From an uncultured Peptococcaceae bacterium (GTDB lineage Bacteria > Bacillota > Peptococcia > Peptococcales > Peptococcaceae), in contig CALIQN010000074.1 in the NCBI GenBank assembly GCA_938044045.1, positions 1 through 5,775 of the forward strand: a stretch of DNA of 5,775 nucleotides, in the 5' to 3' direction. Made by a program: the position numbers and the translations under genes. Positions 1 to 3,751 of this stretch are shown piece by piece (position 1 is the first letter of the stretch; the number at the start of each line of letters is the position of its first letter). The notes under the pieces were generated by a model. It saw only the letters and a program-made list of their open reading frames with translations, had not been told where the DNA came from and did no database searches.

Positions 1-1
1 A

Positions 2-340
2 AAAGAACTCAAGCGAGAGAGAGCGAAGTATGAGTTATCAGCATTGAATTATGGAAACGAGAGGACTGCTAGGACTTACAAAATTACTGATAGTATTTGT
101 GATAATGTTGTCAATGTTGTTGATTTTGAACAAGAACTAAAATTTGCTCAAATACGCTGTAAGAAAAAGCGTATACGGATAGAAAAGTTTTTAGATAATA
201 TAGCGGATGCTGAGGTACGTTTGATATTGCGATTGAGATATGTAGATGGCAAGAGTTGGCTTAGAATAGGTACAATCTTAGAGTGCGATGGGAGCTGGGC
301 GAGAAAAAAAGTACTAAAATATTTAAAAAATAATCAGTGA
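2..340 (+). CDS. Phage late-gene regulator, sigma-70 region 4-like (DUF1492/ArpU-type), 5' partial
   Basis: The reading frame is open from the window edge, so the true start lies upstream. The TTG at 44 is possible but has no convincing ribosome-binding site. 112 residues are visible. The middle is a charged helix (KKKRIRIEKFLDNI). It is followed by DAEVRLILRLRYVDGKSW and then IGTILECDGSWARKKVLKYL, which together read as a helix-turn-helix of the sigma region 4 type. The pattern 'D.EVR.IL.LRY.DG.SW..I' is typical of small phage proteins in the DUF1492/ArpU-like group, which are thought to switch on late genes. In many Bacillota prophages this gene lies immediately before the small terminase gene, which here is missing. 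The family call comes from motif recognition; its action on the downstream tail operon is inferred. Confidence 0.7.
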   Translation, partial: KELKRERAKYELSALNYGNERTARTYKITDSICDNVVNVVDFEQELKFAQIRCKKKRIRIEKFLDNIADAEVRLILRLRYVDGKSWLRIGTILECDGSWARKKVLKYLKNNQ

Positions 341-348
341 GCCAAAGA

Positions 349-383
349 AACCACATCTAAGGTGTTATTATGGTACTGTGGTT
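349..383 (+). other. Imperfect stem-loop downstream of the regulator gene
   Basis: AACCACA (349-355) can pair with TGTGGTT (377-383) around a 21-nt loop, starting 9 nt after the regulator stop codon. The stem is only 7 bp and the sequence after it is T/G-rich rather than a clean T-run. It is therefore not a convincing terminator by itself. It could be mRNA-end structure or an inverted-repeat protein site. Confidence 0.35.
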
Positions 384-427
384 GTTTTGGGTTATTTATT
401 AAATATATTAAAAGATATATTTTTGTG

Positions 428-457
428 AAAGCACTTTGCAATGGCAAGGTGCTTTTT
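428..457 (+). terminator. Rho-independent terminator after the regulator gene
   Basis: AAAGCACTTTGC (428-439) pairs with GCAAGGTGCTTT (444-455), giving a 12-bp stem with one G-T pair and an AATG tetraloop. The 3' side of the stem runs into five T residues (453-457). This is a strong intrinsic terminator on the + strand. It should stop transcripts coming from the regulator gene, so the tail genes need either antitermination or their own promoter downstream. Confidence 0.85.
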
Positions 458-462
458 GCAAT

Positions 463-555
463 GTTGTGTCATGGAGTAAGGAGTTAGAAAGTTATAATGG
501 TATTGTGTCTAGTGATGGTAAATATAGAGCATTGTTGAATACTATCAAGAACTAA
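463..555 (+). pseudogene. Unassigned coding debris, fragment 1
   Basis: A short open stretch downstream of the terminator reads SWSKELESYNGIVSSDGKY, continues RALLNTIKN, and ends at TAA 553-555. No plausible start codon with a ribosome-binding site precedes it. I do not recognise the family. Its position, where small terminase would normally start, suggests a leftover of a packaging or head gene, but the sequence does not prove this and chance openness is possible. Confidence 0.22.
493..498 (+). promoter_or_regulatory. Candidate -10 box (TATAAT) without a -35 box
   Basis: A perfect TATAAT lies about 35 nt after the terminator. The positions 16 to 18 nt upstream of it (around 469-476) do not resemble TTGACA, and there is no TGn extension. 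If it is functional it would be weak or activator-dependent, which would suit a late promoter driven by the upstream regulator. In AT-rich DNA such hexamers are common, so this is only a candidate. Confidence 0.2.
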
Positions 556-709
556 AGCATTAAAGTGTTTTACCAATATTATGAAAAAGAATTTGAGGCT
601 TAAAACAACTAAATACTATCGTCCTAGACATGACGTAAAAAGGTCTATTTTTATAGCTAATTTAATTAAGGAGGTAAAAACAGTGGAAAATTATAATTTT
701 TGTTGGTGA
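539..709 (+). pseudogene. Unassigned coding debris, fragment 2
   Basis: This frame is open for 56 codons to TGA 707-709, with an ATG at 581. The part from 581 reads MKKNLRLKTTKYYRPRHDV, then KRSIFIANLIKEVKT. There is no ribosome-binding site before the ATG, and an orphan Shine-Dalgarno (668-674) lies inside the frame. It overlaps the end of the previous fragment in another frame (539-555), so one frameshifted ancestral gene could explain both. I do not recognise the family. It is probably a relic rather than an expressed gene. Confidence 0.25.
668..674 (+). promoter_or_regulatory. Orphan ribosome-binding site AAGGAGG
   Basis: A perfect AAGGAGG stands 8 nt before GTG 683. It marks the start of a former small gene that is now frameshifted after six codons, and shows that this stretch once belonged to a translated operon. 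Confidence 0.6.
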
Positions 710-761
710 TACTGTAGTAGCAATATTTGAGAATGGACATTCTTGTGCTTTTTATCGATGA
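683..761 (+). pseudogene. Frameshifted remnant of a tiny phage operon gene
   Basis: From GTG 683, behind a perfect AAGGAGG, the frame reads MENYNFCW and stops at TGA 707. Moving by one base in the T-run (697-701) continues a sensible protein from 702: VGDTVVAIFENGHSCAFYR, ending at TGA 759-761. That stop touches the next ribosome-binding site (761-770), as in compact phage operons. The ancestral product would have been about 26 residues. A single-base indel in a T homopolymer is the simplest explanation. The family is unknown; the location suggests a small gene of the head or connector region. Confidence 0.4.
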
Positions 762-770
762 GGAGGTGAT
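761..770 (+). promoter_or_regulatory. Orphan ribosome-binding site AGGAGGTGAT
   Basis: The ten bases AGGAGGTGAT are a full match to the 16S rRNA anti-Shine-Dalgarno. GTG 775 stands 8 nt after AGGAGG; ATG 769 is too close. The gene it served is now broken. The segment AGGTGATGCAG recurs before the tape measure gene (3733-3743), where ATG 3744 takes the place of GTG 775. Confidence 0.6.
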
Positions 771-774
771 GCAG

Positions 775-854
775 GTGAAAAGTAATGTAGATAGGGTTGA
801 TAGTCAGATGTTATTGATGCAGACATTAGGTTAGCGAATAGAGGAATCAATTAA
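775..854 (+). pseudogene. Broken gene start, possibly the N-terminus of the gp10-like connector gene
   Basis: From GTG 775 the frame reads MKSNVDRVDSQMLLMQTLG and stops at TAG 832. A one-base shift near 807 gives DVIDADIRLANRGIN, ending at TAA 852, and this looks more protein-like than the tail of the first frame. The shifted frame is the same as that of the gp10-like remnant downstream (885-1136). The two may therefore be parts of one gene broken by small indels and stops (TAA 852, TAA 855, TAG 882). This join is an inference; the family of this part is not recognisable alone. Confidence 0.3.
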
Positions 855-884
855 TAATTCACCAATCAACTTGGTAATGACTAG

Positions 885-1136
885 TTAAAGAAAATAATTG
901 ATTACACAGCCCATTACAGTAAAGGGGGGGTGGCATTTTGCGTGCGTAAAAAGGAAGGTAGTATTAGCTTTATCAAGTTAGTTAATCAGGTAAGCAATGC
1001 TTTAGCCGTTGAATAGGATATAAAATGGCGAATGGAAAATTTTGTAAAGTTCATTCTTAGGAAAAGCACACAAGAAGCAGATAAAGCACTACCTAAGGTA
1101 ATTGATAGTATATTTAAGAGAGTAGGTGTCAAATGA
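885..1136 (+). pseudogene. C-terminal relic of HK97-gp10/XkdI-like head-tail connector protein
   Basis: One frame runs from 885 to TGA 1134-1136, broken only by TAG 1014-1016. Before the stop it reads VRKKEGSISFIKLVNQ then VSNALAVE. After it come WRMENFVKFILRKSTQEADK and ALPKVIDSIFKRVGVK. This follows the gp10-family ending: a strand pair, then 'N.V.YA.YVE(Y/F)GH', then 'FVKG.F.L..S..E', then a closing helix. The TAG falls where the family has the aromatic residue of 'VEYG'. A run of seven Gs (924-930) marks a probable indel, since with six Gs the frame would read GGWHF, resembling the family's 'LR.GW'. The TGA overlaps the ATG of the tail terminator gene (ATGA, 1133-1136), as expected for the gene just upstream of xkdJ. 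N-terminal sequence is missing or scrambled, so no functional protein is expected. Confidence 0.6.
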
Positions 1137-1618
1137 CTGCTTTAGAAGTTATTAAAAAATTAGCAGAGAATTTACAAGCTGAATTTAAGAGTGTCAAAGG
1201 TGTTCATATTGATGATATTGAACACATAGAAGAGCCATGTTTTCTAATTGAGTTGATATCCTATAATAACTCAATTTTTAGTGCAGATAAGGTATTTAAA
1301 AGTTTAGACTTAGATATTTTATATTTTGGTGCAAATGCATCAGAGTGGCTTGCAATGAGTGAAAAAGTGATTGCATTGTTATTGCCAAACACACAAGTTA
1401 ATAGTAGGGTGTTAACGCCTCTTTCTTATCCGAACATGATCTATCGTGACCATGTTGGACACATCTTTGTTAAATACGAGTGGCTTGATGACTTGCTTGA
1501 ACGCTCAAAAGAGGCACAAGACTTGAATATGGTACATGACAATAATGAGTATATTCCACGTCTAAGAAATTATGAAAAAATGCAAATAATCGAAAATAAT
1601 ATGAAAGAGGTTAAGTAA
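1133..1618 (+). CDS. Phage tail terminator protein, XkdJ/YqbJ-like (DUF6838-type)
   Basis: 161 residues, complete. The protein is expected to cap the finished tail tube and, in an intact phage, to join it to the head connector. It opens with a helix (MTALEVIKKLAENLQAEF), then alternates strands such as CFLIELI (36-42) and LDLDILYF (58-65), with a helix between (71-84) and a late strand HIFVKYEWLDDLL (110-122). This matches the small alpha/beta fold of tail terminators. The length is slightly above the usual 130-150 because of a charged C-terminal tail. The start is ATG 1133 within ATGA, translationally coupled to the decayed gp10-like gene; only a weak AGG stands before it, so efficient initiation may have suffered when that gene broke. 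It is followed directly by the sheath gene, as in PBSX. The family call rests on pattern and position. Confidence 0.75.
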   Translation: MTALEVIKKLAENLQAEFKSVKGVHIDDIEHIEEPCFLIELISYNNSIFSADKVFKSLDLDILYFGANASEWLAMSEKVIALLLPNTQVNSRVLTPLSYPNMIYRDHVGHIFVKYEWLDDLLERSKEAQDLNMVHDNNEYIPRLRNYEKMQIIENNMKEVK

Positions 1619-2751
1619 TGTCAACGAATTTAGGTTTACAGAATGTAAAAATTAGCTTTGAGACTAAAGTTGATCGCTTTATTAAGCGTAGTGAGAAGGG
1701 GATTGTGCTTTTGCTTTTAAAGCACGATACAGGTGGCAAATCATTTATTTATCATGATTTGACGGACTTAGGTAGAATAGAACCATCGGACTTTACGTGG
1801 TCAGTTAATGCAAAAAAATACCTTAAATTAGCCTTAAAGGGCGCGCCGAATAAAGTTATAGCACTTGCTATTGCGAATAATAGTCTGTCAGATGTACTTG
1901 ACAGAGACCTTAAATTTACACGCTTTAATTATGGTGCTTATCCCGAAGCGTCAAGCGAAGAAATTGAAACGATTGCCAACTGGGTTAAAAAAGTTAGGAA
2001 AAGTGGTTCTGAAAGCGCAAATGCGACTTGCCGCTTTATTTTAAGTAATACCAAGCCAAACGAAAAAGGTATTATTGACTTTGCTATGCGTCAAGTTATA
2101 GAAAATGATATAACGTACACAGGTCAAGAATACACAGCCCGCATTGCTGGTATTTTAGCAGGACTGACTAATAGGTCTATCACCTCTTATCCCATGCTTG
2201 ATATTAAAAAAGATGCGACAGGTGCGCTTATGCCACAGACACAAGGCGAGCATGAGACGGCTAGAGATATGACGCCAGAAGAAGCCATCAATCAAGGCAA
2301 GCTAATCTTGTTTTTTGATGGTGCAAAATGGAAATTTGGTCGAGGGGTTAACACGTATTGTGATATTCCTAGTGGCGTTTCAAAAGATTTAGCAAAAATT
2401 AAGGTTGTCGAAGCAATGGACACGATTACAGAAGACATTGCAAGAACATTTGTTGATGAATACCAAGGTCAAGTTGAGAATACACGCGATAATAGGCAGG
2501 GCTTTTGTACTATGGTGACACATAAGTATTTCAAAGGTCTTGAAGATTCGGTTCTTAATGGTGATTTTAATAACATTTGTGAAATTGATTTAAGAGCCGT
2601 GCGTGAATATGCAAGTGAACAAGGGGCAGATGTTTCTAAAATGTCTGATTCTGATTTGCTGAATTATAATACTGGTTCAAGGTTATTTGTGCGTGCAAAT
2701 ATTAGTATTTTAGATACCATTGAAGACCTTGATATGGCAATTTCTATTTAA
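1618..2751 (+). CDS. Contractile tail sheath protein, XkdK-like
   Basis: 377 residues, complete. It forms the contractile outer cylinder around the tail tube. The C-terminal half carries the conserved sheath core: YTGQEYTARIAGILAGL (167-183), LILFFDGAKWKFGRGVNT (229-246), a long helix ITEDIARTFVDEYQGQ (270-285), and the closing strand LFVRANISILDTIEDLDM (356-373). That last segment acts as the linker arm that ties neighbouring subunits together. It is shorter than B. subtilis XkdK (about 466) and falls in the compact class seen in clostridial contractile phages and diffocin-type particles. The start is ATG 1618, overlapping the previous TAA by one base (TAATG), with AAAGAGG at 1604-1610 as ribosome-binding site. 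There are no stops, frameshifts or missing core segments. Confidence 0.93.
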   Translation: MSTNLGLQNVKISFETKVDRFIKRSEKGIVLLLLKHDTGGKSFIYHDLTDLGRIEPSDFTWSVNAKKYLKLALKGAPNKVIALAIANNSLSDVLDRDLKFTRFNYGAYPEASSEEIETIANWVKKVRKSGSESANATCRFILSNTKPNEKGIIDFAMRQVIENDITYTGQEYTARIAGILAGLTNRSITSYPMLDIKKDATGALMPQTQGEHETARDMTPEEAINQGKLILFFDGAKWKFGRGVNTYCDIPSGVSKDLAKIKVVEAMDTITEDIARTFVDEYQGQVENTRDNRQGFCTMVTHKYFKGLEDSVLNGDFNNICEIDLRAVREYASEQGADVSKMSDSDLLNYNTGSRLFVRANISILDTIEDLDMAISI

Positions 2752-2758
2752 GGGGTGA
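2751..2758 (+). promoter_or_regulatory. Ribosome-binding site deciding the tail tube start
   Basis: AGGGGTGA begins on the last base of the sheath stop codon. GTG 2760 directly before ATG 2763 is too close to it (1 nt), while ATG 2763 is 4 nt away, so ATG 2763 is the better start. Confidence 0.6.
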
Positions 2759-2762
2759 AGTG

Positions 2763-3203
2763 ATGAGTACACGTATTGAAGGGAAAAGAATTTTAAATGG
2801 TGCTTATGGTATTTTAATTGTTGATGGTGAGATTATTGCAGAAGTCAAAAATGTCAATGCTGAGGTTGAAATCATGCGCGATGATGTGCAAACAGGTATT
2901 GACATGGACAGTAAGATGATTGGCTTAAAAGGCACAGGTAGTTTAACAATTTATCATGTTTATACAAGAAACATTGCTAAAATGCTAAGCAATTATGGAA
3001 GTGGTCATGATGTACGTTCTATCCTATCTATCATTAATAAAGACCCAGATGCATACGGCGGGCAACAAGAGCGCGTCGATTTTGGCAATGTTTGGTTCAA
3101 TAAATTGCCACTTGCAAGTTTTGCAAGAGGTGAAAAGATAGAAAAAGAATTCGAATTTGGTTTTGTACCTACAGAGTGTAATATCCCAGAGGGAATTTAT
3201 TAA
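2763..3203 (+). CDS. Tail tube protein, XkdM-like
   Basis: 146 residues, complete. It polymerises into the rigid inner tube through which the tail acts. The family layout is visible: GAYGILIVDGEIIAEVKN (13-30) and VNAEVEI form the first beta hairpin, and KGTGSLTIYHVY (56-67) is the conserved middle strand. A helix (RNIAKMLSNYG) follows. The end is GQQERVDFGNVWFN, then LPLASFARGEKIEKEFEFGF (115-134), the closing strands and barrel edge. The order closely parallels B. subtilis XkdM, including '.G.LFLDGEE.A..K..EA.VE' near the N-terminus and 'ERV...V.F....ASLD....EEE..F.F' near the end. Length is as usual for the family. It lies 11 nt after the sheath gene, the normal order sheath then tube. Confidence 0.92.
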   Translation: MSTRIEGKRILNGAYGILIVDGEIIAEVKNVNAEVEIMRDDVQTGIDMDSKMIGLKGTGSLTIYHVYTRNIAKMLSNYGSGHDVRSILSIINKDPDAYGGQQERVDFGNVWFNKLPLASFARGEKIEKEFEFGFVPTECNIPEGIY

Positions 3204-3221
3204 TTAAGGAGAGATAAGAAT

Positions 3222-3593
3222 ATGGCAGTATTAACGATTGAAGAATTATTGCAAAAAAAAGATATTTTAACTGGTAGAAAGACAGAAACATTTGCAATTG
3301 AAGTAAAAGACGTTGGTGAGTTTCGTTTCAGAATTCCCGCCTTATCTGATATTGATGACGCCAATGCCTTTATGGATGGGAAAGATACAGATGCATATTT
3401 AGTTAATGCTTGTGTTGTTGAGCCACGATTTTCAGATGAGAGAATGCGTGAAGTGTATGGCGTTAGTACAGGTATTGATGTAGTCAAAGAAATCTTCCTT
3501 GGTGGTGAAATTCAAGCTATTTCTAATGAACTAGTCAGAAAAGCGGGTTATTCTTCTAACCTCGTCAAAGTGGTGGAACAGGTAAAAAACTAA
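3222..3593 (+). CDS. Tail assembly chaperone, short form, XkdN-like
   Basis: 123 residues. It should keep the tape measure and tube subunits competent for assembly and is normally absent from the finished tail. The N-terminus TIEELLQKKDILTGRKTE, then strands FAIEVKDVGEFRFRIP (24-39), then a helical C-terminal half with DVVKEIFLGGEIQAISNEL (85-103), match the XkdN (Phage_XkdN) pattern; length is as expected. Start ATG 3222 has AAGGAGAG (3206-3213) at a good distance. It lies between the tube and tape measure genes, the standard place for tail chaperones. The last sense codons are gtA AAA AAC just before TAA, a -1 slippery heptamer, so this ORF is probably also the N-terminal part of a longer product (see 3222-3751). 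Confidence 0.88.
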   Translation: MAVLTIEELLQKKDILTGRKTETFAIEVKDVGEFRFRIPALSDIDDANAFMDGKDTDAYLVNACVVEPRFSDERMREVYGVSTGIDVVKEIFLGGEIQAISNELVRKAGYSSNLVKVVEQVKN

Positions 3594-3751
3594 TAAAAAG
3601 GGGCGATAGTGACATGTCGCTCCTTTATTTTTTGGTCGATAGAGGTTGGAAGTTGGATGAAATATTAACTTTATCAATGCTGGAATTGGCTGTTTATCAA
3701 GGTATTAAGCTTGCCCACTATGAGTTAAAGGCAGGTGATGCAGATGGTTAA
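3222..3751 (+). CDS. Tail assembly chaperone, long form by -1 ribosomal frameshift
   Basis: After the A AAA AAC heptamer (3584-3590) the -1 frame is open for 53 codons, 3590-3748, with stop TAA 3749-3751. The joined product would have 176 residues: the complete XkdN-like part followed by an extension that includes MSLLYFLVDRGWKLDEIL and LSMLELAVYQGIKLAHYEL. This extension is helical and ends inside the first codons of the tape measure gene, as in the lambda G/GT arrangement. PBSX and skin have a small ORF at the same place (xkzB/yqzN). An alternative is independent translation of 45 residues from ATG 3614, but the only upstream AGGGG is buried in a hairpin and 10 nt away. The frameshift is inferred from sequence architecture, not measured. 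Confidence 0.75.
3584..3590 (+). promoter_or_regulatory. -1 slippery heptamer A AAA AAC
   Basis: In the zero frame of the chaperone gene the bases split as gtA AAA AAC TAA, exactly X XXY YYZ. The stop codon follows directly, so ribosomes may pause there, which should favour slipping. After a -1 slip reading resumes with CTA ATA AAA AGG. Confidence 0.8.
3597..3626 (+). promoter_or_regulatory. Hairpin that probably stimulates the frameshift
   Basis: AAAGGGGCGA (3597-3606) pairs with TCGCTCCTTT (3617-3626), 10 bp with one G-T pair; T3607-G3616 and A3608-T3615 can extend it to 12 bp with a 6-nt loop. The 6-nt spacer from the heptamer (3591-3596) is within the usual range for bacterial -1 signals. 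A T-rich run follows (3624-3633), so the element also resembles a terminator, but its position after a slippery site and inside an open -1 frame favours a recoding role. Confidence 0.65.

Noticed and set aside
692..697. Second TATAAT as a promoter -10 box
   Set aside because: It lies inside the relic coding sequence of a tiny gene, and a ribosome-binding site occupies the region where a -35 box should be.
341..1132. CRISPR array, tRNA, attachment site or insertion sequence in the gene-poor stretch
   Set aside because: No regularly spaced repeats, no cloverleaf, no terminal inverted repeats with target duplication, and no transposase frame were seen. The stretch is best explained as decayed phage genes.
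3200..3487. 95-codon open frame on the - strand
   Set aside because: It lies antisense over the chaperone gene, has no operon context, and its translation is Ser/Thr-rich low-information sequence typical of an antisense shadow.
3597..3633. Intrinsic terminator after the chaperone gene
   Set aside because: The hairpin plus T-rich run looks like one, but it lies in an open -1 frame, 6 nt from an in-phase slippery heptamer, and would cut the tape measure gene from its operon. A frameshift stimulator explains it better, though partial termination cannot be excluded.
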